From positions 1,302,001-1,366,000 of the forward strand of contig NHNW01000002.1 of the NCBI GenBank assembly GCA_002786025.1: 64,000 nt of DNA, given 5' to 3'. Made by a program: the position numbers and the translations under genes. The first letter of the stretch is position 1. Each line of letters opens with the position of its first letter. The DNA is from Zasmidium citrigriseum. Lineage: Eukaryota > Ascomycota > Dothideomycetes > Mycosphaerellales > Mycosphaerellaceae. The notes beneath the pieces were generated by a model. The model worked only from the letters and a program-made list of their open reading frames with translations, made no database searches and was not told the DNA's origin. Shown one piece after another: positions 45,501-56,031 of this stretch.

Positions 45501-47730
45501 CCTGTAAGGGGATCAAAGCTTTTGAGAAGCCTTCTACCGTTGGCTGTACCATGCTAATACGAGGCCACAGGTACACCACTGGCACGACATACTTCGATGG
45601 CTCGGTTGCCTCGACTGCTACAGTTGCAACTTACAGCGGGGGCACGAGCCCAGGAGTCATTTCGATCTATCAGCCAAGATTGTCTGGAAGCCCCAGAGAT
45701 GGAGCAAAGCACCTGCTGACATCCTTACAGATACTTACAGATATACGACCACAACATCATACTACGCTGGAAACTCAACGTATACGACTACAAGTGCCAC
45801 ATTCGCTGGAGGATCCACCCCAGGCACAGTCGTGATCGCACAGCCTTACCCAACTACTACCTCGTTTTACTTTCCGTCCTGTGAGTGTTACGCTATATTG
45901 AAGCCATCATTACAGCTGTTGACACAGATCAGGGACAACGAGCGGAATTGCAACCTCGACCATCGCAGCGACTGCCACAAACGGTGGTGCCCCCTCAACG
46001 ATCGTCATCCGCCGGCCTGCACCAACATTCGATTGCTCGAGATCGGCCTACCTCGTCCGTCGCAACACAGTCGATTCTGTGGACCTTCGGGCAGGTAACA
46101 CTACTAATGTGGCAACTCTGTCATCCCCTGATGGTCCCACTGAAAGTTTTGATGCCTTGGCGTACAACATCGCTGATGGGTACATGTACGGAGTCCTGCC
46201 AGGCGCTACACCACGAGTCTATGTCATTTCATCCAACGGCAACGTCTCTGTCGTCTCGGATCTCACACCAGGCGTTTTTTATACTGCTGGATTGATCGAT
46301 ACGTTTGGATCTTACTATATTGGTGGACTCAACGCAGCTGGATCTCATGTATGGGCTCAAATCGACACCACAAGTACTGCGTACGGGTGAGTCTTCGTCC
46401 AGCTCACAGAATCATGCGTTCAACCTCGCTGATTATCATCAGACAAGTTCTGAGTAGCGGGCAAAGCGCCAATCAGCCGGCATGCCCAGTAGGGGACTGG
46501 AGCAATGCCGCTTTAGTCGTCAATCAGCAGCTTTCGGCGACGTACTTCTTCGCCTTTGGCTTCGATGATGTTGGTCAAACGCATGTCTTGAGATGGAATC
46601 CAAACTCAAGAGCATGGTCAGTGAGCCTTAAGATTCTGCCATATGTGTGAAACTTTTTGCTGACCTTCTCCCGTTCTGTACATAGGTCGACCGCGGGCAC
46701 GTATGGCACTACTGTCTCTTCAAGCACATACAGCGGTCTATCTTGGCAAGCCGTCTATCCCTCCGGCGACGGCGACATGTACGCCTCCGAAGCAGTCACC
46801 GGCGAAATCTGGAGTTTCTTCGTCAACAACACTCTCACGGCAACTAGACGAGCTTCTGGGCCTGCCGCTTCCATCGTCTCTACAGGTGCTCCTGGGTACA
46901 ACGGCTTACCGACCGCACAGTTCTCGAGCTTCGATGGGGCTAGATGCATAGACAATACTGTGGCCCTTTCTGGTAGCAGGCCCTTCTCGTGTACAATCTA
47001 CGGCTACCTCCTCCAGGACGCTACACTTTATGCTGTGGATCTGAGAGATGGAAGCCTTGTTTCCCGGCTGCAAATTGGGGATGGGTCGACTTTCCTGAAC
47101 GGAATGGGATATAATGTGTTCGATGGGTACATCTACGGCTTCTATGCACCTGCCTCAGGGGCTTATCTGGCACGCCTGGCCTCGGATGGAACGGTCACTC
47201 GAGTGGCCAATGGATCGGCATATATCATCGGAGACATTGACTCCAACGGCACCCTATGGGCTGCAACATCGCCTCCCGCCCCAGCACGCATGGGCTACAT
47301 CCGCTACGACTATGACCGAGCCGCAGGTACATACACCGGCGTAACCGAGAACGGCACATCCCTCGCAACCGCCCACGAAGGCTATACACCCTGCCCCTGG
47401 CGTTTCCACGACTGGGCCTACGTCCCCGGCGCAGAAGGCTACTTCTTCACCATCGCGTGCGATGCGCCCAACAACCGTTGTTTCTTGCAGCGATTCTCCA
47501 CCAGCGACAAAATCTGCGACTTGATAACACGCCTCACGCCAATCACTCGTGGTGGCACGTTTGGTGCATGCTATTCCACCCGGGCAGGCTTTCTGTACTG
47601 TCAGAACAATGAGAGTGGAGAGATCTGGAGAGTTAGTGTACAACCTCCTTATAATGCCACTCTGGAGTCTGTTGGACCAAGGACGGTCAATAACGATGGT
47701 GCGAGATGTGTTGCTGCCGTGGAGTTCTAG
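42565..47730 (+). pseudogene. Secreted Ser/Thr-rich wall protein with repeats and DUF6923-like C-terminus, one in-frame stop
   Basis: Eight exons can be joined: 42565-42613, 42672-42734, 42785-45503, 45571-45681, 45741-45880, 45933-46386, 46443-46616 and 46686-47730, about 1584 codons. A signal peptide (MRFSLLVLATPALAQ) is followed by a huge Ser/Thr region, an array of about 39-residue repeats and a roughly 560-residue C-terminal part. That part has two similar units (AYLVRRNTVDSVDLRAG...YNIADGYMYG and GYLLQDATLYAVDLRDG...YNVFDGYIYG), resembling the DUF6923 propeller-like domain. One TAA at 45085 interrupts the repeats, where sister units have TAC. The frame is otherwise intact. Exon 2 reads more convincingly (ASCNGCAAPVLRSSDC) in a different frame, so a 5' frameshift is possible. 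A surface adhesin-like role is inferred; the gene may be decayed or the stop a sequence error. Confidence 0.7.
44740..45880 (+). repeat. Tandem protein-coding repeats, about 117 bp per unit
   Basis: About nine units encode variants of YTTxTSYFDGSxARTTTLA followed by TYxGGSxxGTVLVESPRL. Units differ by substitutions and small indels, and introns 3 to 5 of the gene fall at or near equivalent positions within units, as if repeat and splice sites had been duplicated together. Confidence 0.85.
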
Positions 47731-48112
47731 CTTAGATCTTGTTTCTATTTGCTTTTCACGAGGCGCTCCTATTCTTACCCAGTACACGAGAGACGGAAGC
47801 TGAAGCTTCGTTAGATATTATGCAGCACATGATGATGGTTTGACGATTGCAAGACAGCTTGTTTCCTTGAATGTATCAAGGTGGATGCAACAGCAACATT
47901 GTGCAGCCTCAAGTCATGTAGCTTTTACAGTACTTATGGCAGCCGTTGATGATTCTGATGTTCAATTTGAGGAGATAGCATCGTTGAATTATCCTTACTT
48001 TACAGTGCCCAAGTGCATCTGATGGGTGAGCTTTACCTAATGACACAGAATGTTATTCGGATTCTACCCGGCAAAGAATGCAAGTCTCGAGCTTGACATC
48101 TGGATTGCGAAT
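47731..48112. other. Intergenic region
   Basis: This is the 3' flank of the wall-protein gene. Nothing else is apparent before the promoter array at 48113. Confidence 0.5.
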
Positions 48113-48198
48113 GGCGTATTGGCGTATCGGCGTATTCCCAGACGGTCCATTGGTGACCTTGTACTGCCCCTACAAATAGCCGGCTGAAGCGATGTCAA
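48113..48198 (+). promoter_or_regulatory. GGCGTATT triple repeat with TATA-like core, esterase gene
   Basis: Three contiguous copies, 48113-48120, 48121-48128 (GGCGTATC) and 48129-48136, are followed by CCC. About 31 bp later comes CCTACAAATAGCCGGCTGAAGC at 48169-48190, closely matching the core at 42059. The esterase start codon is about 280 bp downstream. Confidence 0.65.
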
Positions 48199-48479
48199 AA
48201 AAACAGGCCATCGTCACACAGTGTCGATTAGAGTCTCACAGAGCTCGACGGCGTCGGTGCACGACCATTTTCAATCGGATCCTGAACGACTATTTCGCAT
48301 CGATGCTGTCTTTCACGCGGCCACCAAGAGATGAAGAGCCGTGTCTACGGAAGGCACCCATCTTGGCGGTCTTCGCAGCGACGAGGCACCTACCCCCGTT
48401 CTTATATTTGAATCTGCTCATGTTCCTCTTCATTGTACCCACTACATTTTGTGTCGTTCCTTCCCTCTTTTCTTTCATT

Positions 48480-50110
48480 ATGAAGCTTCCTCTTCTACCG
48501 GTACTGGCTTTCTCAGCCATTACGAGCACTTCCATTGCGTCCACAACCTGCGACTCCGAAACATTCGAAGCGCCGACTCTACCAGGAGTCGAAATTCTCG
48601 ACGTATGCGCGAACGAAGTGCACAATTACACTCGAGTCTCTCTGCCCCCTGGGACTTCCGACGGTCGGAGCTGGACGATCAACTTTTGCAATATCACCGT
48701 CACTTACTCCCATCCCGGATGGAACGATCAGGTCAGCGTGAATGTCTGGCTCCCACTTAAGGACTGGAATGGGAGACTCTGGGCTCTCGGAGGCGGCGGC
48801 TACAGTGCGAGCTTTGGATCGATCTACCTCGCTCAAGCAGTTGGCAAGGGATATGCAGCTATCGCCACTGACGCTGGACATGCTGCGTCGACGGATGCTG
48901 CGACATCCTTGGGATGGGCACTCCTTCCGTCCGGCAACCTGAACTTGCCACTGCTTGAGGACTGGGGCTACAAATCTCTCGAGGAGCTGCCATTGATTGG
49001 CAAAGCCATTACTGCGCAGTATTTTGGCCAGAAACCTGCTTTCTCGTACTTCAGTGGCTGCTCCGGCGGAGGCCGACAAGCCATGGTTCTCGCACAACGA
49101 TTTCCTGAGGCATTTGATGGAATCTTGGCCGCTGCACCGGCCATGCGTAAGCAGAAGGCTCCCTGAATACTGTGTTGCAGATCAAGCTGACCTTGTTGGT
49201 GATTGCAGACATTGAGACTTTCGTTCCCGCCGGCTTATGGGCCACCCAAGTCATGAACAACCTCAGCTACTATCCTTCGCCATGTGAGATCGATGCGTTC
49301 ACCACGGAAGCGGTTACTGCGTGCGACGAACTCGACGGAGTGAAGGACGGGATAATATCTGCGCCGACCCTCTGTACCTTCAGAGCCGCGGACGTCATCG
49401 GAAAGAGGTTCGTTTGCAATGGCACAACCGGCACTTTCACGAGTGCTGGGGCGGCGGTCATTCAAGCGGCGTGGGATGGTCCTCAAGAGCCGGCAGGAGA
49501 CTTTAGTTGGCCGGGGCTGAATCCAGGAGCCGCGTTGGCGACAAACTACATCGCCACGGAATGCTCTTCGAATGGCACCTGCTCGGCGTCAAACAATGCG
49601 CTGTTCAGGAACTGGTTTAAGTACCTCCTGGCCAAGGACCCGAAGTACGACACGGATTTCATGACTGAGGAACAGTTCTTCTCCTTCGTGAAGGGCTCTA
49701 CCAGAGACTTCTTCTCCAGCGCAGGCTCAGGCAACACGGACCTGTCAGGCTTCGCCAAGGCAGGCGGGAAGATGATCAGCTGGCACGGAACGGCAGACGA
49801 GGCGATTCCTCCCCGGCAGAGCATCTCGTACTACGAGTAAGTCGTGAAGGCTGATTCGCATGCCAGCGACTACTTCCGCTTCTTCGAGGCGCCGGGTGTC
49901 GGGCACTGCTATGGAGGCGTTGGACCAGCTCCGAGTGGCGATTTGGACCAGTTGAGGGCGTGGGTGGAGAATGGTACTGCGCCGGATGTTCTTGTCGCGG
50001 GCAGTGGGAACAGTACTCGGCCGCTGTGTCCTTATCCTCTGGTGCAGAGCTTCGTGGGGAATGGCACGGATGGTGGGTTGAAATTCGAATGCGTGGCCAG
50101 GGGTGACTAG
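48480..50110 (+). pseudogene. Tannase/feruloyl-esterase family enzyme with a premature stop
   Basis: Exons 48480-49146 and 49209-50110 form one frame of 522 codons interrupted only by TAA at 49838. The frame is open upstream of 48480, but MKLPLLPVLAFSAITSTSIAS is a good signal peptide and marks the start. The nucleophile motif GCSGGGRQA and WLPLKDWNGRLWALGGGGY are typical of the family, which hydrolyses gallate or hydroxycinnamate esters in plant material. The family uses a CS-D-HC arrangement; the Asp region (HGTADEAI) lies before the stop but the His-Cys (APGVGHCYGG) lies after it. The truncated product would therefore lack the catalytic His. The TAA sits in GAG-TAA-GTC and could derive from CAA. 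A 30-bp GTAAGT...CCAG intron could remove it but is shorter than normal introns. Confidence 0.8.
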
Positions 50111-50587
50111 AGCCCGGCAAGTCCCAAACTCCGTTCAACTGAGAAAATCTTGAGTTGCACTGCAAGGGAAACCACCACTAGCCCTTACATATCGCACCAT
50201 CTGACCGTAATGAGGCGCCTGGTTTAATTTCGACCATTGTCTGGAGGTTTGGAATCCGCTGTTCACTGTACCTCTAAGCTCAAGCGCAACGGATCTTCAA
50301 CTAGATCGACAATGTATTAGTCTTCGATTATACCTTCTGTCTCTTTGCATCATCTCACTCTTGGATGGAGTCAGTGTCTTTGCGTTTCCTGCATTGGGCC
50401 AACTTAATCAAATGGGGAATACGCAGAGCTCGAAGCCTTCCGCTTTTGAGAAAGGCTATAGCGAGCTATCTCCTGCATTCCGTGGGTGGGTGCATTCTCT
50501 GGACGATATCAGATGTAGATTCTACCACTGCCAGTCTTCACAGGCGGCAGTTCTCAGTCGAATTCCGCTGTCCATTTCCAATTCAAC
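50111..50587. other. Intergenic region upstream of the oxygenase gene
   Basis: This holds the inverted GCGTATTCCC copy listed separately. No gene is supported. Confidence 0.5.
50414..50424 (-). promoter_or_regulatory. Single inverted GCGTATTCCC motif
   Basis: GGGGAATACGC is the reverse complement of GCGTATTCCCC, the terminal unit of the arrays at 42021 and 48130. It lies 165 bp upstream of the oxygenase start. A single copy is weaker evidence than the triple arrays. Confidence 0.4.
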
Positions 50588-51520
50588 ATGACAACGAAGT
50601 CGACATTCTGGCATATCGACCCATCCACTTTTACGGAAAAGCCATGGGTCAAGATCGATTGTGCGGACAAGTCGTTTGGGGAGAAGGCCTGTGAAAGAAT
50701 TGTCTCTGATATCCGTGGCCGCGAACTCGAGTTCACAATCGACACTTCCGGCTTCCAAGTTGTTTTGCATCCCTCCAAGGAGAAGCTCTTCATTGATGCA
50801 GCTGATATACGCGGCCAATATTATGACGAAGTCGAAGCCCTTGTCCGCAAGTGTATGGCTGGATCTGGAAAAGTGAAGAAAGTCTGCATCTTCGACCACA
50901 CTACCCGCCGCCGCGTGGAGGACTCGCCTCGCCAACCCATCCAGCAAGTTCATGTCGACCAGACCGCAGCTGCCACGATCGCTCGCATCCGCCGTCATCT
51001 TCCCGTCGAGGAGGTTGAATCCCTCTTGCAAGGCCGCTACCAAATCGTTAACGTATGGCGGCCCATTGGAAACTCCGTCGCCGACTACCCATTAGCTGTG
51101 ATCGATTGGCGGACTACGGAAACCACAGATTTCATTCCTGTCAGTCTCATGTACCCAATGCGCGCAGATCGAGAGGACGACGATGACGACAGGGGAAAAG
51201 AGAGGTTGCCGGACCCGGCAACATATGGATCCAGCGAAGGGTATGAGCTTCGAGGTGATGACGACTCACTAGCCTTGCAAGCCAACGATAGACACCGGTT
51301 CTATTATCTCAAAGACATGTCGCCCGACGAGGCTATGTTGTTCAAATGCTACGACTCGTACGGAGAAGGACAGCCCTTTGGCGTCCAGGGCATAGCGGTC
51401 CGGACGCCCCATACTGCCTTCGTCGACCCACAAACACCGTCGGATGCTCCGGCCAGACAGAGTATCGAGGTGCGATGCTTGGTCTTCTATGAGAATGATA
51501 GCATCTCGGGAGGACGATGA
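50588..51520 (+). CDS. CmcJ/GA4-desaturase-like oxygenase
   Basis: An intronless frame of 310 residues. It shows the order usual in this fungal family: VCIFDHTTRRR, then VHVDQTAAATIARIRRHLP, RYQIVNVWRPI, YPLAVIDWRTT, DEAMLFKCYDS, then TPHTAFVDP and SIEVRCLVFYEND. Members are Fe(II)/2-oxoglutarate-like or related oxygenases, desaturases and isomerases, often found in secondary-metabolite clusters. The HxD of HVDQT and the His of TPHTAF are the likely metal ligands. The enzyme should be cytosolic, with an unknown substrate. It lies directly after the esterase, with one promoter motif in common, so a shared pathway is possible. Confidence 0.85.
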   Translation: MTTKSTFWHIDPSTFTEKPWVKIDCADKSFGEKACERIVSDIRGRELEFTIDTSGFQVVLHPSKEKLFIDAADIRGQYYDEVEALVRKCMAGSGKVKKVCIFDHTTRRRVEDSPRQPIQQVHVDQTAAATIARIRRHLPVEEVESLLQGRYQIVNVWRPIGNSVADYPLAVIDWRTTETTDFIPVSLMYPMRADREDDDDDRGKERLPDPATYGSSEGYELRGDDDSLALQANDRHRFYYLKDMSPDEAMLFKCYDSYGEGQPFGVQGIAVRTPHTAFVDPQTPSDAPARQSIEVRCLVFYENDSISGGR

Positions 51521-52938
51521 GCTTATGTGGAAGAGAAGGAGCCGATTTGCAAGTGCGCGATTTTGTGGTTGGGGCAAGAGCTTGATTAGTCATGCATGCC
51601 TGAGCGGCAGTCGCGACTTCCACCTGCACTCGACAGCAACAAAAACAGTTCGTTCAAACGAGCAAAGAAAAAACAACGATACTCCTGACCTGAGGTCAAA
51701 AAGCAAAACATACAACACCCGGTATTCCCACGTGGTCACCCACCGTAGTACTAATCAGGCGGTCAAGTGCTTAAATATGCGAGAGCGGACGGGATCGCTT
51801 GCTTTCACTTGCCTGTGGTCGTATGTGCTTGGTGAGCGATTTTGCAAAATATATAGGTCAATCAAAGTATAACATGGAACCGGAAAGTTGTCATCCTCAA
51901 GTCGGTGCATCTTGACCCCAATCTTCCTTCCTTCCACGCCATCTCCACCACCTCTTTTGTTTTGCACTTCAACAACGTCGCTCGCTTCCATCTCAGTCTC
52001 AACCGCCAGTGGCTGATACGTCCACGGCAGGCTCCTGGCAAGCAAGAATCAGCGATGACCACCGCTAGCGAGCTGTCAACACCGTTCGGGTTGGTTCTCA
52101 AGTCTGGCGTTAAACCGTTGCAACTACCGAGAGTTTGACTTTAATTCCCGAACGACACGACCACTCGGAGCTCAGGCACGAAAATCAAAATGCCTTCGTT
52201 CTCCAATAGAAATCACTCGACCCAATGGTTGCTGCCCGATTCGGTGTTCGCAGAAGTTCACGAGCTTTGACGTCACAGGGGTTGCGGATGGACTAACAAC
52301 AAGAAGGCAATGAGACACGTACGGCGACCTCTTTGGGGATACGCGACTTTCTTCTGGCGTACGAGCGATGAGCGATGGTGGCCAGACGGAACTCTATAGA
52401 CGACCTCTGTGCCTGGCGATCCTCCACCATGGACTCGATTGAGCCCGCCCCGCCGTTCAAAACAACCACAGCGTCGAATTGATCACCGCTGGATGCCATG
52501 ACTTGTGGTTGTCTCTGTCCTCTTCTGTCTGGTTGACTTCGCCAGGCAAGACATCCAGCGAATTCTAATAGATGAAAATGAGATCATGGCAACGTACGAG
52601 CCTTCAACCCCAGGAAAATCGACCACCCTAGCGAGGTCAGAAATCAAAATCGCGTGGACATGGATCAATATAAGACTGCTTGAGCTGCTGGGCGAAGACA
52701 GTCGCCTCCAGGTTGTCTTTCTGTTTGCCATTCCATGCCATGGACCGCACGTCGCCCCATTCGCGAACAGGGCAAAAGCTCATGCAGAGGCTTGCCCCCT
52801 TTCGAAAGCGACAGCTGCGGTATGCACGTTCTGAAGACGCCCTGGGCGACGCAGCATCTGGTGTCGAGGAGATGAGATCAATACGGAACTTGCAAAATGT
52901 AAGTGGGCGCAGGTTCATGCTCATAGCGCCTCGTTGAC
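51521..52938. other. Intergenic region, about 1.4 kb
   Basis: Only short frames without recognisable features are present. It marks the right edge of the candidate co-regulated group. The part near 52840-52930 may be leader of the RGS-LOV gene. Confidence 0.45.
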
Positions 52939-55529
52939 ATGGCAAAGCACCACCACCAGTCCCAGTCCCCCCTCCCTGGCGCTGTGCCGACGCCCGAGGA
53001 TCAACAATTTACTGAGCACAACGGACATGCATGGCCAGCCAGGGTGGGCTCTAAGCAGTCAGGATTGCCTGTGTCAAAGAAGTTGCCTTCGTACACCCCA
53101 ATGCCAGTGCCCAATCGCGTGTCCAGCAATAGAGAAGCGAAGCAACATGAACAGTACACGAAGGGAAACCACCATGCCAGATCTGCCTCTGACCACCCCA
53201 GCAAGCCATTTGCCGATGTCGATCAAGACGATGTTTCACTGGGCATTGGCTCCGCCTTCGATGAGGATCTAGTTCTGCCGCCGCGAACCCCTGTCTCCCC
53301 TTTGAACGCTCCAAACACATTGATGCCAGCGCCAGTGATGGGTGAGAGCCCTGTTCTTGGACGTCTAAGGTGCTGTCGTGGTCCTGATTATCCGTATGAC
53401 TCGAGTGACTGACGAAAAGCAGTAGCACCAGCAGTCAGCAGCTCCCCAAACAAGGCGGAGAGGGACCGCGCCGACATTCAAGGCCACCTACACCGGCTGA
53501 CTCGGCAGACAAAGAGCCCCCAAACGATCGTCTAATGCCACCGCGAACTGGTGTGCTCTCTCCACCACCGTCCGTCACCTCCCACAACACAGTCAGCTTG
53601 CACGTGCCGGACAAGTTGGGTCCAGAAGCACTCGCCCAGCTACAGACCCCTTCGCCGGACAAAAGCGATGTCTTGCACACTCAACTCATCTCCGAGGATG
53701 ATCCGGACTCGTGGGATATCATCAATCCCAACACCAAGTCCGCAGAGGAATGGGACCGACAGCTATATTCACTGGAGAAGCGAGCAGAGCAGCTGTACAG
53801 CAAGGAGCATCTGCGTCTCATACTTGAGGTAAGAAACCGAGAAATACAGATCTAGACTTTGCTAAGACTATTGCGACAGGACAAGGAGTTCCACTTCAAG
53901 TTCTCGACCTTCTTGAAGAAGTATCGACCCTGGAGACTCCCAATCCTAGAGTACTACTGGGACGCTTGCAAAGCCATCAGAGCGTGGGACTATGCCAACG
54001 CACTGACAGAGAAGCTCTCAAGAAAGCCACTCAGCGATGTTCAGCAACCAGAGATGGCACCTTGCAGCGAGCTTCGCAGTTCTGCCGAGGACGCCCTGAA
54101 GCAGCTCATTGGAGACGACCTTCATTGGTATATTGCACACATCTACATTGGCATTGTCAGGACCGTCATGCAAGGTCGGATTGCAGGCACACTGCCGGCT
54201 CCAGTGCGAGAGGCCAGCCATGGCGTGGCCGAAGTCTTCTGCATTACCGACCCGACTCGACGTGACAATCCGATCATACTTGCATCGCAGGCCTTCACTC
54301 GCCACTCGGGTTGCGGCATGTCTTATATCTTGGGTCGAAACTGTCGGTTCATGCAAGGACCTGGCACCACGGTTGACTCTTGTCGTAGATTTGCGATCTC
54401 CATGGAAGAGAAACGAGACCATTCTGAGATCTTTGTCAATTACCGCCAAGATGGAAGCCCGTTCCTGAGTCTGGTGATGAATGCACAGTTGCTCGACAGG
54501 CAAGTAATCGGCATGACATCGGGCATCAAAGGCTAATTTTCCAAACAGTCGCGGTAACATTCGTTACTATCTGGGAGCTCAAGTGGACGTTTCGGGGCTT
54601 CTGAAGAACTGCAGTGGGTTGGAGAGCCTGGCTCAACTCGTTGAACAACAGAAAGCTTCCGAGGGCGCACAAAATCAGCAGCAAGACTCAAGCCCCAAGA
54701 CGGCCATCAAGTCCCTCAGCGAGATGCTGAGCGGCACCGAGCTCGACATCATCAATCACAATGGCGGTCTGCTGAAGAACAAAGCTTACGACCACGAACT
54801 CCAGACTACAACATCCTCAAAGCCTGCTAATGGGCCGGCTCGTGTCCTGCTCGCAGATGGGTCCGACGATTCCGACCAAGATCTTGATGCCGACACAAAT
54901 GTACGACAGCCGGTGCAGCCAGAGAATTCCCGCAACGAGGACATCTTGACAGAACTGAATTTGAGGGGCGTATACAAAGATGTAAGTTCCCCTAGCATTG
55001 CATCCTTTCCGATTTAAAATCTTTCTGCTCCATTCGATACTGATGATGCTTGCTCCAGTACCTCATCATCCGTCCAGCGCCTTCGCTTCGAATCTTGTTC
55101 GCATCGCCCACGCTCCGTGTACCGGGGATGCTCCAGTCGCAGTTCCTCCATCGTATTGGCGGGTCCCGCATGCGAAACGATCTCGATGCTTCGTTTCAAG
55201 AACCAAAGGTCGTCACGGCAAAGGTTCGCTGGCTGAGAACTGCTAACGAGGAAGGCGAGGGAGATGGAACTACGAGATGGATCCATTGCACTCCATTGAT
55301 GCATCATACAGTAAGATATCTTGTGCCGTGGTACCAAATGAATGCTAATACTCTGCGATAGGGACAAGTGGGACTATGGATGGTCGTCATCGTCAAGCCA
55401 AACGACGATGCTCCATCAGCGGCTTCAAGGGCGATCCGCCTCGGAGGGAATCGTTCGGTCAATCGCTCCGCCAGTGAGCTAGATATGAGAACACAAGACA
55501 GAGGAAGGACTAGATATGTCCAGCATTGA
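52939..55529 (+). CDS. RGS-LOV blue-light regulator of G-protein signalling
   Basis: Proposed exons are 52939-53369, 53420-53828, 53880-54499, 54549-54981, 55059-55310 and 55362-55529, about 770 residues; the first junction is tentative, as the GTGAGA donor at 53342 would not keep frame. A disordered N-terminus precedes an RGS domain (QLYSKEHLRLILE, then DKEFHFKFSTFLKKYRPWRLPILEYYWDA). A LOV-type PAS domain follows with GRNCRFMQG, its Cys near residue 434 being the predicted flavin-adduct residue. A Gln/Ser-rich linker leads to a further conserved region (YLIIRPAPSLRILFASPTLRVPGM) typical of fungal RGS-LOV proteins. The protein should attach to membranes on illumination and speed GTP hydrolysis by a G-alpha subunit. 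The LOV core looks complete and photoactive. Confidence 0.85.
54500..54548 (+). other. GC-AG intron inside the LOV domain
   Basis: Splicing AG|GCAAGT to CAAACAG|T is needed to restore LLDSRGNIRYYLGAQVDVSG, the end of the LOV core. The GC donor has the otherwise perfect consensus expected of a GC-AG intron. The nearby GTAATC donor would cause an early stop. Confidence 0.75.
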
Positions 55530-56031
55530 GCTGAAATGAAGAAAGAGCCGGGATATGTGATGGATGTAAGCCCTGCGAGGGGAGGTGAAAGGAGCGAAAC
55601 GCGATGGTCTCATTACTGTAAGAAACCAATCTCAATCTCTGTAAATGCACCTTTGAGTTCTGTTGAGCTAATGTATCTATGCTCTGTGCATGTACAATGA
55701 TCGCAATAATGGCATGACTTTATTATCAGTCTTGCAAATTCATTCACTTACCTTGAACCCGAGACCGAGATCACGTGAACAGTGCGGGGAGGCAGCCGTG
55801 GCGGATAAAGTCTTCTCGCTTTGCATTTATCCGAGCTGCGTCCTCCGCTTCTACTCCACACCGACCCGTGAACTTGTGAGGAGAACCCTTCGTGTTCGTC
55901 GTTTCGCAAAACTCGACCGCCGGCTAGTTGCAACGGGGAATGCTCATGAGGCTATATTAGGCCATACGAAACCGTAAGTTGAACGGCCCGCTCCTCCAGA
56001 CTTTCATTCCTAGGAGACGTTGCCGTCCAGC
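55530..56031. other. Intergenic region
   Basis: This is the 3' flank of the RGS-LOV gene and promoter of the GH43 gene. No gene is supported. Confidence 0.5.

Noticed and set aside
53341..53419. GTGAGA at 53342 as the first donor of the RGS-LOV gene
   Set aside because: It has a better donor consensus, but no nearby acceptor keeps the frame of the next exon. The GTGCTG donor at 53370 does, so the junction is marked tentative.
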